From an uncultured Prevotella sp. (GTDB lineage: Bacteria > Bacteroidota > Bacteroidia > Bacteroidales > Bacteroidaceae), in assembly GCA_900543585.1 (NCBI GenBank), contig UQRP01000001.1, positions 101,175 through 165,174 of the forward strand: a stretch of DNA of 64,000 nucleotides. Reading direction: 5' to 3'. Both the position numbers and the translations under genes were made by a program. Under the pieces are notes generated by a model. The model saw only the letters and a program-made list of their open reading frames with translations, was not told the origin of the DNA and made no database searches. This document shows positions 1 through 8,005 of the stretch, one piece after another (the first letter of the stretch is position 1; each line of letters opens with the position of its first letter).

Positions 1-3000
1 GGGTATGCTCTCCTCGTTGCAGTTGCGTCAGTACTATCCTGACCTTACCAACAGCTATTTCACGAGCGGCCTGGCTCTTGTCCACAGCCGTTTCTCCACC
101 AATACCTTCCCCACATGGTCGTTGGCACAGCCTTTCCGCTTGCTGGCCCACAATGGTGAGATCAACACCATCCGTGGCAACCGTGCGTGGATGAAAGCCC
201 GCGAGGCCGTCCTCTCCTCTGATGCTTTAGGCGATATTCACGACATCTCGCCGATTATCCAGCCTAACATGAGTGACTCTGCCTCTTTGGACAACGTCTT
301 TGAGTTCTTTGTCATGAACGGTATGTCGCTGCCGAAAGCCCTGAGCATCATGGTGCCGGAGAGCTTTAACGACAAGAACCCTATCACCGAGGACATCAAA
401 GCCTTCTACGAGTACCACTCCATCCTGATGGAGCCGTGGGACGGTCCTGCCGCCCTACTCTTCTCCGATGGCCGCTATGCCGGCGGTATGCTCGACCGTA
501 ATGGTCTGCGCCCGGCACGTTATACCATCACTAAGAATGGTACCATGGTAGTGGCCTCTGAGGTGGGTGTTATGGACTTCGACCCCACTGTCATCGCCGA
601 GAAAGGACGCTTGCAGCCGGGTAAGATTCTGCTCATCGATACCCAGGAGGGTAAGATTTACTACGATGGTGAGATTAAGGACCGTCTGGCTCATGAACAT
701 CCCTATCGTCAGTGGCTGAACACTAACCGTATCCAGCTTGAGAAGATCCACACGGGCCGTAAGGTCTCCAATGCCGTTGACCACCTTGAAGCCAAAGAGG
801 TAGAATTCGGTTTTGGTGAGGAAGACATCGCCGACACACTGATTCCTATGGCCACCAAGGGTCAAGAGCCTACTGCATCGATGGGTAATGACACCCCGCT
901 CGCAGTCCTCTCCGACCAGCCACAGATCTTCTTCAACTATTTCCGTCAGCAGTTTGCGCAGGTCACCAACCCCGCCATCGACTCCATCCGTGAGTCTTTG
1001 GTGATGAGTCTGACAGAGTATATCGGACGTGTGGGTACCGGTATCCTCAACCCCAACGAGACCAACTGCAAGATGGTGCGCCTCCCCCACCCTATCCTGA
1101 CCAACGGACAGCTTGACATCCTTCAGAACATCAGATATAAGGGCTTCAACACCAAGAAGCTGAGCATCACCTTCACACCTGCTCCTCAGGGTGCAGAACA
1201 TCCGGGCGATGCGCTGCGTGAGGCCATCGACAAGTTGTGCCACGATGCTGAGCAGAGCGTTGATGATGGCTTCAACTATATCATCCTCTCCGACCGTGAT
1301 GTCGACAAGGATCATGTCGCCATACCTTCCCTGCTCGCTGTGAGCGCCGTCCACCACTACCTCATCAATGTCGGTAAGCGTGTGCAGACCGCCCTGATTG
1401 TCGAGAGCGGTGAGATTCGCGAGGTGATGCACGCTGCCCTGCTCCTGGGCTATGGTGCTTCTGCTCTCTGCCCGTATATGATCTACGCCATCCTCGACGA
1501 CCTCGTCAAGAAGGGTAAGATTCAGGAAGACTATGCCACTGCCGAGGCTAACTACATCAAGGCCGTGAAAAAAGGCTTGCTGAAGATTATGGCTAAGATG
1601 GGTATCTCTACCATCCGCTCTTACCGCGGTGCTCAGATTTTCGAGTCCATCGGTCTTTCCGAGGGATTGCTGAGAGCTTACTTCGGCACGGAGTCGAGCA
1701 CAGTAGGCGGTATCGGTCTCGACACCATCGCCCGCGACGCTGTGGCCTACCACGACAAGGCCCTGCAGGAGGAGAACAGCGATGTGGAGCATCCGCTGCC
1801 CAACCTCGGACAGTTCCACTGGCGTCAGGATGGTATCAAGCACGCATGGAATCCTGAGACCATCGCCACCCTGCAGCTTGCCACGCGTACTGGCAACTAT
1901 GATACCTTCAAGAAGTTTGAGTCGCTCGTCGATGATAAGCCGGAGCCTATGTTCCTCCGTGACTTCCTCGACTTCAAGCGCAACCCCATAGACATCGACA
2001 AGGTAGAGCCTGTCGAGAAGATTGTCAAGCACTTCGTCACAGGTGCCATGTCCTTCGGTGCCCTCTCTGCTGAGGCCCACGAGGCACTGTGCTTGGCTAT
2101 GAACGCCTTAGGCACCCGCTCCAACACTGGTGAGGGTGGCGAGGACAACAGCCGCTACCACAGTGAGGTTGACGGCATCAGCCTCTCGTCAAAGACTAAG
2201 CAGGTGGCGTCCGGCCGTTTCGGTGTCACAACAGAATACCTCGTCAATGCCGAGGAGATTCAAATTAAGGTCGCCCAGGGTGCCAAGCCTGGTGAGGGCG
2301 GTCAGCTGCCGGGCTTCAAAGTCAACGAGATTATCGCCAAGACACGTAACTCTATTCCCGGCATCTCTCTGATTTCTCCACCGCCTCACCACGACATCTA
2401 CTCCATCGAGGATCTGAAGCAGCTCATCTTCGACTTGAAAAATGTCAATCCTAAGGCAGCCATCAGCGTCAAGCTCGTTGCCGAGAGCGGTGTCGGTACC
2501 ATTGCCGCCGGCGTTGTCAAGGCTAAAGCCGACCTCGTGGTCATCTCTGGTGCTGAGGGTGGCACGGGTGCATCTCCTGCCTCCAGCATGCGTTTCGCCG
2601 GTATCTCTCCTGAGATTGGTATCGCTGAGACGCAGCAGACGCTCGTCAAGAACGGTCTCCGCTCGCTGGCCCGCCTGCAGGTCGACGGTCAGATGAAGTC
2701 AGCCCGCGACGTTATCATCATGGCTCTGCTCGGTGCTGAGGAGTTCGGCTTCGGTACAGCTCCGCTCATCACCCTCGGCTGCGTGATGATGCGTAAGTGC
2801 TCGGCCAACACCTGCCCCATGGGTGTGGCCACACAGGACAAGCGCCTGCGCGCACACTTCCGCGGCGACTATCACTATGTCATCAACTACTTCACATTCT
2901 TAGCTCAGCACGTCCGCGAATATCTTGCAGAGATGGGCTTCACAAGTCTCAACGACATCGTAGGCCATACGGAGCTGCTGACTAAGCGTGATACTTCTAA

Positions 3001-3961
3001 GATATGGAAGCCCGTTCTGCCCGTCGTTCAGGCGAAGTGGAACAGTCTCGACTTCTCGTGTATGGAGAAAAAGGAGACGGGTGATGTCAGCCTCTACTGC
3101 ACCAAGACGCAGGATCACGAGATGAATAATCTCCTCGACGAGCAGATCATCGCCGGTGCACAGAAGTCTATCCAGGACAAGGAGGAAGTCAACCTCGACT
3201 TCGCTATCCACAACACCAACCGTGCTGTCGGCACCATGCTCTCCGGCATCATTGCCAAGAAATATGGTGAGGCAGGTCTGCCCGACGATACCATCAACGT
3301 GCGCTTCAAGGGTTCTGCCGGACAGAGCTTCGGTGCCTTCCTCGTTCACGGTGTCAACTTCAAGCTTGAGGGCGAGACCAACGACTACTTTGGTAAGGGC
3401 CTCTCCGGTGGCCGCATCAGTATCCTGCCGCCGATACGCTCTAACTTCAACGCTGAGGACAACATCATCGCCGGTAACACCGGTCTGTATGGTGCCACTA
3501 CTGGTGAGCTGTATGTCAATGGTCAGGTTGGTGAGCGCTTCGCCGTTCGTAACTCCGGTGCCATTGCCGTTGTCGAGGGAGCTGGTGACCACTGCTGTGA
3601 GTATATGACTGGTGGCCGCGTCGTCGTTCTCGGTAAGACGGGCCGCAACTTTGCCGCCGGTATGTCGGGTGGTGTTGCCTACGTCTGGGATAAGGACCAC
3701 AACTTCGACTACTACTGTAACATGGGTATGGTGGAGATCAACCTCGTTGAGGAGACTACTTACCGCAAGGAGCTCCACGAGCTGATTCGTCAGCACTACC
3801 TCTACACCGGTTCGAAGCTTGCCCGCACCATGCTTGACGACTGGAGTCGCTATGTTGAGGACTTCATCCAGGTGGTGCCTATCGAGTACAAACGTGTGCT
3901 GCAGGAGGAGCAGGTTAAGAAGCTCCAGCAGAAGATTGCAGACATGCAGAGAGACTATTAA
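1..3961 (+). CDS. gltB: Glutamate synthase large subunit (5' end outside window)
   Basis: Large subunit of glutamate synthase (GOGAT), which with GltD makes two glutamates from glutamine and 2-oxoglutarate. The reading frame is open to the left edge, so the N-terminal part, including the usual catalytic Cys, is missing; about 1,320 of roughly 1,500 residues are visible. Seen in order: the rest of the class II amidotransferase domain (HNGEINT, then RNGLRPARY), the central domain, the FMN-binding synthase domain (GEGGED, GAEGGTGASP), the cysteines of the 3Fe-4S cluster in CVMMRKCSANTCPMG near visible residues 924-938, and the C-terminal Gly-rich beta-helix (GSAGQSFGAF, GNTGLYGATTG). gltD follows after 20 bp, so the two are surely co-transcribed. 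Identification is secure; only the true start is unseen. Confidence 0.97.
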   Translation, partial: GMLSSLQLRQYYPDLTNSYFTSGLALVHSRFSTNTFPTWSLAQPFRLLAHNGEINTIRGNRAWMKAREAVLSSDALGDIHDISPIIQPNMSDSASLDNVFEFFVMNGMSLPKALSIMVPESFNDKNPITEDIKAFYEYHSILMEPWDGPAALLFSDGRYAGGMLDRNGLRPARYTITKNGTMVVASEVGVMDFDPTVIAEKGRLQPGKILLIDTQEGKIYYDGEIKDRLAHEHPYRQWLNTNRIQLEKIHTGRKVSNAVDHLEAKEVEFGFGEEDIADTLIPMATKGQEPTASMGNDTPLAVLSDQPQIFFNYFRQQFAQVTNPAIDSIRESLVMSLTEYIGRVGTGILNPNETNCKMVRLPHPILTNGQLDILQNIRYKGFNTKKLSITFTPAPQGAEHPGDALREAIDKLCHDAEQSVDDGFNYIILSDRDVDKDHVAIPSLLAVSAVHHYLINVGKRVQTALIVESGEIREVMHAALLLGYGASALCPYMIYAILDDLVKKGKIQEDYATAEANYIKAVKKGLLKIMAKMGISTIRSYRGAQIFESIGLSEGLLRAYFGTESSTVGGIGLDTIARDAVAYHDKALQEENSDVEHPLPNLGQFHWRQDGIKHAWNPETIATLQLATRTGNYDTFKKFESLVDDKPEPMFLRDFLDFKRNPIDIDKVEPVEKIVKHFVTGAMSFGALSAEAHEALCLAMNALGTRSNTGEGGEDNSRYHSEVDGISLSSKTKQVASGRFGVTTEYLVNAEEIQIKVAQGAKPGEGGQLPGFKVNEIIAKTRNSIPGISLISPPPHHDIYSIEDLKQLIFDLKNVNPKAAISVKLVAESGVGTIAAGVVKAKADLVVISGAEGGTGASPASSMRFAGISPEIGIAETQQTLVKNGLRSLARLQVDGQMKSARDVIIMALLGAEEFGFGTAPLITLGCVMMRKCSANTCPMGVATQDKRLRAHFRGDYHYVINYFTFLAQHVREYLAEMGFTSLNDIVGHTELLTKRDTSKIWKPVLPVVQAKWNSLDFSCMEKKETGDVSLYCTKTQDHEMNNLLDEQIIAGAQKSIQDKEEVNLDFAIHNTNRAVGTMLSGIIAKKYGEAGLPDDTINVRFKGSAGQSFGAFLVHGVNFKLEGETNDYFGKGLSGGRISILPPIRSNFNAEDNIIAGNTGLYGATTGELYVNGQVGERFAVRNSGAIAVVEGAGDHCCEYMTGGRVVVLGKTGRNFAAGMSGGVAYVWDKDHNFDYYCNMGMVEINLVEETTYRKELHELIRQHYLYTGSKLARTMLDDWSRYVEDFIQVVPIEYKRVLQEEQVKKLQQKIADMQRDY

Positions 3962-3981
3962 AAAGGTTAAAAGTAAAGACA

Positions 3982-5397
3982 ATGGGAAATCCAAAAGGTT
4001 TTTTGGAGGTAGAGCGCAAGGAGGCCGGCTACCGTCCAATACATGATAGAATACACGATTTCGGTGAAGTAGAGCAGACGCTCAACAGCAATGACCGTCG
4101 GCTTCAGGCCAGCCGCTGCATGGACTGTGGCGTGCCTTTCTGCCACTGGGCTTGTCCCCTTCACAACAAGACCCCGGAGTGGAACGATGCCTTGTATAAA
4201 GGTGATTGGAAGCTTGCTTATGAACTTCTGAGCGAGACCAATGACTTCCCCGAGTTCACGGGCCGTGTCTGTCCGGCGCTCTGTGAGAAGGCCTGCGTGC
4301 TGAACCTCATGGAGCATGAGCCTACCACCAACCGTGAGAACGAGGCCGCCATCATAGAGTATGCTTACAATGAGGACTTTGTCAAGCCACATATCCCACA
4401 GCGCAATGGCAAGAAGGTTGCTGTCGTGGGTGCCGGTCCTTCCGGACTGAGTGTTGCCACACAGCTCAACCAGCGCGGTTATGAGGTCACGGTCTATGAC
4501 GCCCGTGAGGATGCCGGTGGCCTGCTGCGCTTCGGTATTCCTAACTTCAAGCTCAACAAGGCCATCATTGCCCGTAAGATTGATGTCCTCAAGGCTGAGG
4601 GTATCAAGTTCGTCTACAACACGATGCTCGTACCTGATGGTAGCGACAAGGCTGATCTGAATATTCAGAACGATCCGACGCTGGCCAAAGACAAGACGGT
4701 GACCGCCACACAGCTGTCGCAGGACTTCGATGCCGTCGTCATCTGCACCGGCACGCCGCAGGCCCGTGATCTGAAGATTCCAGGCCGCGACCTCAAGGGC
4801 GTCTATTTCGCCTTAGAGATGCTGTCTCAGCAGAACCGCGTCCTCGAAGGTGAGGAGTTCAGCAAGGACGAGCTCGTCAACGCCAAGGGAAAGGATGTCC
4901 TCGTCATCGGTGGCGGTGATACCGGTTCTGACTGTATCGGTACGGCCCATCGTCAAGGTTCGAAGAGCGTGACACAGATAGAGATTATGCCCAAGCCCGT
5001 CGATGGTCCTGATGACCCGAAGAATCCGTGGCCGAATTGGCCCCGCACACTGAAGACGACCTTCGCCCACGAGGAAGGCTGCATCCGTCGCTGGAATATC
5101 AACTCGTTGGAGTTCCTCGGCAAAAACGGCAAACTCACGGGTGTGAAGGTACAGGAGATAACCTGGGAGCCTAATCCCGAAGGCGGCAGACCTATCATGA
5201 AGCCTGCCAAGGATCCCGAGATTATCAAAGCTGACATGGTGCTCTTAGCCATGGGATTCCTCAGACCGCAACAGCCTGAGTATCCTGAGAATGTCTTCGT
5301 GGCCGGTGATGCTGCCAATGGCGCAAGTCTGGTGGTCAGAGCACTGGCAAGCGGTAGAGACATGGCTGCTGAAGTTGACGGTTACTTGAGAAAGTAA
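3982..5397 (+). CDS. gltD: Glutamate synthase small subunit
   Basis: Small (beta) subunit of glutamate synthase, 471 residues, the usual length. It takes electrons from NAD(P)H through FAD and two 4Fe-4S clusters and feeds them to GltB. The N-terminal Fe-S domain shows the cysteine set CMDCGVPFCHWACP (about residues 42-55) and CPALCEKAC. The FAD-binding fold starts at VAVVGAGPSGL and the NAD(P)H-binding fold at VLVIGGGDTGSDC. The C-terminal FAD motif is VFVAGDAANGASLVV. It lies 20 bp after gltB. A strong hairpin terminator 40 bp past the stop ends the operon. Confidence 0.97.
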   Translation: MGNPKGFLEVERKEAGYRPIHDRIHDFGEVEQTLNSNDRRLQASRCMDCGVPFCHWACPLHNKTPEWNDALYKGDWKLAYELLSETNDFPEFTGRVCPALCEKACVLNLMEHEPTTNRENEAAIIEYAYNEDFVKPHIPQRNGKKVAVVGAGPSGLSVATQLNQRGYEVTVYDAREDAGGLLRFGIPNFKLNKAIIARKIDVLKAEGIKFVYNTMLVPDGSDKADLNIQNDPTLAKDKTVTATQLSQDFDAVVICTGTPQARDLKIPGRDLKGVYFALEMLSQQNRVLEGEEFSKDELVNAKGKDVLVIGGGDTGSDCIGTAHRQGSKSVTQIEIMPKPVDGPDDPKNPWPNWPRTLKTTFAHEEGCIRRWNINSLEFLGKNGKLTGVKVQEITWEPNPEGGRPIMKPAKDPEIIKADMVLLAMGFLRPQQPEYPENVFVAGDAANGASLVVRALASGRDMAAEVDGYLRK

Positions 5398-5436
5398 TCC
5401 ATCCTATCAATTTATATTTTTTGATTTAGCAGTTTG

Positions 5437-5466
5437 GCGGGGCATCGGCGGATGCCCCGCTTTTTT
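5437..5466 (+). terminator. Rho-independent terminator after gltBD
   Basis: A perfect 10-bp GC-rich stem (5437-5446 with 5451-5460), a 4-nt loop GGCG and a run of six T. It lies between the gltD stop and the next gene, which starts only 6 bp after the T-run, so that gene must be read by rare read-through or from a promoter inside the gltD end. Confidence 0.92.
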
Positions 5467-5471
5467 AGCCT

Positions 5472-6254
5472 ATGAGAAGAATAAAGAATGCGCCTGTGGT
5501 GGTCATGAACTTCTCAGGTGCGTACAATTTAGAGAGTTTTGACAAAGATCCGGAGATTATCCGCATGGACTTCCGTGAGCTGTCAGATACTGATGGCTAT
5601 TGCTCAAGGGAAGCAGCAAAGGTTATCAAGGAGCAGATACAGCCTTTCGGTCCTCATGGCATCCACTTCCTTGACTCCGGTGACTACCATTATGTATCAA
5701 AGTTCTGGACCGACATGATTACGGAGCCTTTCTCGCTCGTCCTTATCGATCACCATACCGATATGCAGGACTCGCGGGTCGACGGCATGCTGTCGTGTGG
5801 CGACTGGGTGAAAGCCGTCATTCTCCAGAATCGTTTCCTGAAGCATGTCTTCGTGTTGGGATGCCCCAAAGAGTCTGCGCTTAAGGTAGACGGAAGTCTG
5901 CTGGACAAGGTCACTTTTGTTTCCGAGCAGCAATTCAAGGACTTCCTTAGCGGAAAGCTGGAACCTGCTGGTGGAGAGACCATCTACATCTCCATCGACA
6001 AGGATGCACTCTCGCCTGCTGACGCTGTCACTAACTGGGACCAGGGTGAGATGCGTGAGGCTGATCTCAGGCGGTTCCTTTATCATCAGGTAGAGCGTGA
6101 GAAGGTTATAGGTGTCGATGTCTGTGGGGAATATCAGGTTGTCAGCGACTATTTTGCCGATGCCTTGCCTGCCAAGATTGACAGTGCTGCCAACCAGGAC
6201 ATCCTTATGACGATTATTGCTGCCGTCCAGAAGAAGAAAAAGCAGGACAGGTAA
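5472..6254 (+). CDS. Arginase/agmatinase-family (ureohydrolase-like) protein
   Basis: A 260-residue protein of the arginase-deacetylase fold. These enzymes use a binuclear metal centre to hydrolyse guanidino or formimino groups. Candidate metal ligands are the His in DSGDYHYVS (about residue 72), the DHHTDMQD motif (about 93-100, matching the family DxHxD), and SIDKDALSP (about 173-181, matching SxDxDxxDP). The family's usual final Glu region is less clear. The length is short for arginase (about 300) but near that of divergent Bacteroidota members. Its substrate cannot be told from the sequence; the neighbourhood of gltBD fits nitrogen metabolism but does not prove it. The start is the first ATG after the gltD terminator. 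Confidence 0.8.
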   Translation: MRRIKNAPVVVMNFSGAYNLESFDKDPEIIRMDFRELSDTDGYCSREAAKVIKEQIQPFGPHGIHFLDSGDYHYVSKFWTDMITEPFSLVLIDHHTDMQDSRVDGMLSCGDWVKAVILQNRFLKHVFVLGCPKESALKVDGSLLDKVTFVSEQQFKDFLSGKLEPAGGETIYISIDKDALSPADAVTNWDQGEMREADLRRFLYHQVEREKVIGVDVCGEYQVVSDYFADALPAKIDSAANQDILMTIIAAVQKKKKQDR

Positions 6255-6394
6255 TAGAGAAAGTCTGTCCACCGAAAGCATCATCAACAGTCTTGCTGCT
6301 GAAAGCCTATTGAGGAAATTGTTCGGAGAATCGTCGCTAAGGCGGCTTCTTTTGTGATTTTTCCTTAAAAGGGACTGGTAAAGGAGACTTGCCG

Positions 6395-6425
6395 TTTGTA
6401 GCGAAAGTTTTTTTTATTAACTTTG
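6395..6425 (+). promoter_or_regulatory. Bacteroidota promoter for the DHH phosphoesterase
   Basis: A -33 box TTTG (6395-6398), a 19-bp spacer and a perfect -7 box TAACTTTG (6418-6425). The preferred start codon at 6434 begins only 8 nt after the -7 box, so the transcript should have an extremely short leader or none. Confidence 0.8.
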
Positions 6426-6433
6426 CCTGCATT

Positions 6434-7483
6434 ATGCAATTGAATCTTTTAACGGCATCTGATGCCACAAAATTAGAGAATGAGATACAGCAGGGCAACA
6501 ACATGGTCCTCATCGGTCATTCCCAGCCCGACGGTGATGCAGTAGGCTCCTGTCTGGCATGGGCGACCTATCTGAGAGAGCATTTCGGCAAGCAGTGTTC
6601 TATTGTCGTCCCCAATGCTTTCCCCGACTTCTTGCGTTGGCTTCCCGAGGCTGACAAGATAGTCAGATATGATAAGCATCCTGATGCGGTCAAGGCGACG
6701 ATAGAGAAGGCGGATACCATCTTCTGCATGGACTTCAACGACCTGGCGCGGACCGATGATATCGCACCGATCGTGGAGAGCTGCCAGGCCTCTATAATCG
6801 TTATTGACCACCACATGGAACCTACCATTCCTGCCAAGCAGACCATTTCCTTCCCTGACTTGAGCTCTACTTGTGAGATAGTCTTCCGTTTGGTGTGGCA
6901 GTTGGGTGGTTTCGAAACATTGTCAAAAAAGTTTGCTGTCTACGATTATTGCGGCATGATGACGGATACGGGTGGATTCACCTATAACTCTTCCTGTCCG
7001 GAGATTTATTTCATCATCTGCCAGCTCCTCACCAAGGGCATCGACAAAGACAAGATCTATCGTAATGTCTTCAACAACTATTCTTCCTGGGCCATCCGAT
7101 TGCGGGGCTATCTGATGTCGCAGAAACTCAATGTCATCGAGGACCTGCATGCCAGCTACTATGCGCTGACAAGTCAGGAGATGAAAGACTTCCACTTCAT
7201 CCGTGGCGACGTGGAGGGATTGGTCAATGTGCCCCTGAGGATAAAAGGTCTGAAGGTCAGCATCTCGCTGCGTGAAGATGACAGGGTGAAGAACCGGATA
7301 TGGGTCAGCCTGCGCTCGGTGGACGATTTCTCTGTGCAGGATATGGCTGCCCGATTCTTCAATGGCGGCGGACACCTGAATGCCAGCGGGGGCAGGCTGA
7401 ACTGCTCCATCGAAGAAGCCGTAGAGATAACGAAGAAAGCTATCGCCTTCTATGCCGATAAATTGACGGGGAAGAAGAGTTAA
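6434..7483 (+). CDS. nrnA: DHH-family phosphoesterase, NrnA-like (nanoRNase/pAp phosphatase)
   Basis: A 349-residue bifunctional-type oligoribonuclease/3'-phosphoadenosine 5'-phosphate phosphatase, which degrades 2-5 nt RNA ends or pAp, or related cyclic dinucleotide products, in the cytoplasm. The DHH domain shows GHSQPDGDAVGS (about 28-39), a central MDFND, and the family signature IDHHMEP near residue 124. The DHHA1 domain ends with the substrate-binding FNGGGHLNASGG near 309-320. An upstream in-frame ATG at 6389 is less likely because the promoter -7 box (6418-6425) lies inside that extension; ATG 6434 was chosen. Family placement is firm; the choice between NrnA and a c-di-AMP/pApA-specific role is inferred. 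Confidence 0.9.
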   Translation: MQLNLLTASDATKLENEIQQGNNMVLIGHSQPDGDAVGSCLAWATYLREHFGKQCSIVVPNAFPDFLRWLPEADKIVRYDKHPDAVKATIEKADTIFCMDFNDLARTDDIAPIVESCQASIIVIDHHMEPTIPAKQTISFPDLSSTCEIVFRLVWQLGGFETLSKKFAVYDYCGMMTDTGGFTYNSSCPEIYFIICQLLTKGIDKDKIYRNVFNNYSSWAIRLRGYLMSQKLNVIEDLHASYYALTSQEMKDFHFIRGDVEGLVNVPLRIKGLKVSISLREDDRVKNRIWVSLRSVDDFSVQDMAARFFNGGGHLNASGGRLNCSIEEAVEITKKAIAFYADKLTGKKS

Positions 7484-7529
7484 TCACATAAAAGTAAGGA
7501 TTTAGTACGCTATATTGACTTATTTTCCT

Positions 7530-7537
7530 TAACTTTG
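7530..7537 (+). promoter_or_regulatory. -7 box of the HU gene promoter
   Basis: A perfect TAACTTTG box 26 bp before the HU start codon. No convincing -33 TTTG at the usual spacing was found. Confidence 0.65.
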
Positions 7538-7563
7538 CATCGCAAAATCAAAAATAAAGAGAT

Positions 7564-7848
7564 ATGAACAGAACAGAACTTATAGCAAGTGTAGCCGAAC
7601 GTGCAGAAGTCTCCAAGAATGATGCTGCCAAATATGTCAATGCTGTTCTCGGCGTCATCGCTGATAACCTGACCAAGGGAGACAAGGAACTGGCTCTGCC
7701 CGACTTTGGTCGTTTCTTTGTCAAGCAGGTTCCTGAGCGCCAGGGCATCAACCCGCAGACCAAGGAGAAGATTACCATCGAGGCCCACGACAAGATTGTG
7801 TTTAAGCCCTCTGATAACATGGACCTCTACACGCGCAAACATTGTTAA
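7564..7848 (+). CDS. HU-family DNA-binding protein
   Basis: A 94-residue histone-like protein that bends DNA as a dimer and compacts the nucleoid. It has the complete HU/IHF fold: N-terminal helices (MNRTELIASVAERAEVSKND), the linking strand LALPDFGRFFVKQ, and the beta-arm with the intercalating Arg-Gln-Gly-Ile-Asn-Pro (RQGINPQTKE), followed by the C-terminal helix FKPSDNMDLY. Single gene with its own promoter (-7 box at 7530) and a terminator at 7876. The HU versus IHF assignment cannot be made from the motif alone. The C terminus RKHC is slightly unusual. Confidence 0.95.
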   Translation: MNRTELIASVAERAEVSKNDAAKYVNAVLGVIADNLTKGDKELALPDFGRFFVKQVPERQGINPQTKEKITIEAHDKIVFKPSDNMDLYTRKHC

Positions 7849-7875
7849 GATTTTTACGATCTTTAATAGATTCTG

Positions 7876-7906
7876 CCGTCACGACTGTTGTTGTGGCGGT
7901 TTTTTT
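7876..7906 (+). terminator. Terminator after the HU gene
   Basis: A 10-bp stem (7876-7885 with 7890-7899, including two G-T pairs), a 4-nt loop and seven T. Confidence 0.85.
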
Positions 7907-7976
7907 ATGAAAGTTGCACAGCTATAAAAAAACAACAATTTTTCGGTCAATGTAAAGAGAAGGCAAAAGTTTTTTA

Positions 7977-7984
7977 TAACTTTG
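7977..7984 (+). promoter_or_regulatory. -7 box of the MscS-type channel promoter
   Basis: A perfect TAACTTTG box 21 bp before the ATG at 8006. The -33 element is unclear. Confidence 0.65.
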
Positions 7985-8005
7985 CATGATAATAAATAAG
8001 TACTT

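Noticed and set aside
455..2080. 541-residue open frame on the minus strand
   Set aside because: Lies opposite gltB; its composition (Val/Leu/Asp-rich) is the mirror of a GC-biased coding strand and no family is recognised.
2900..4039. 379-residue open frame on the minus strand
   Set aside because: Antisense shadow of gltB and the gltD start.
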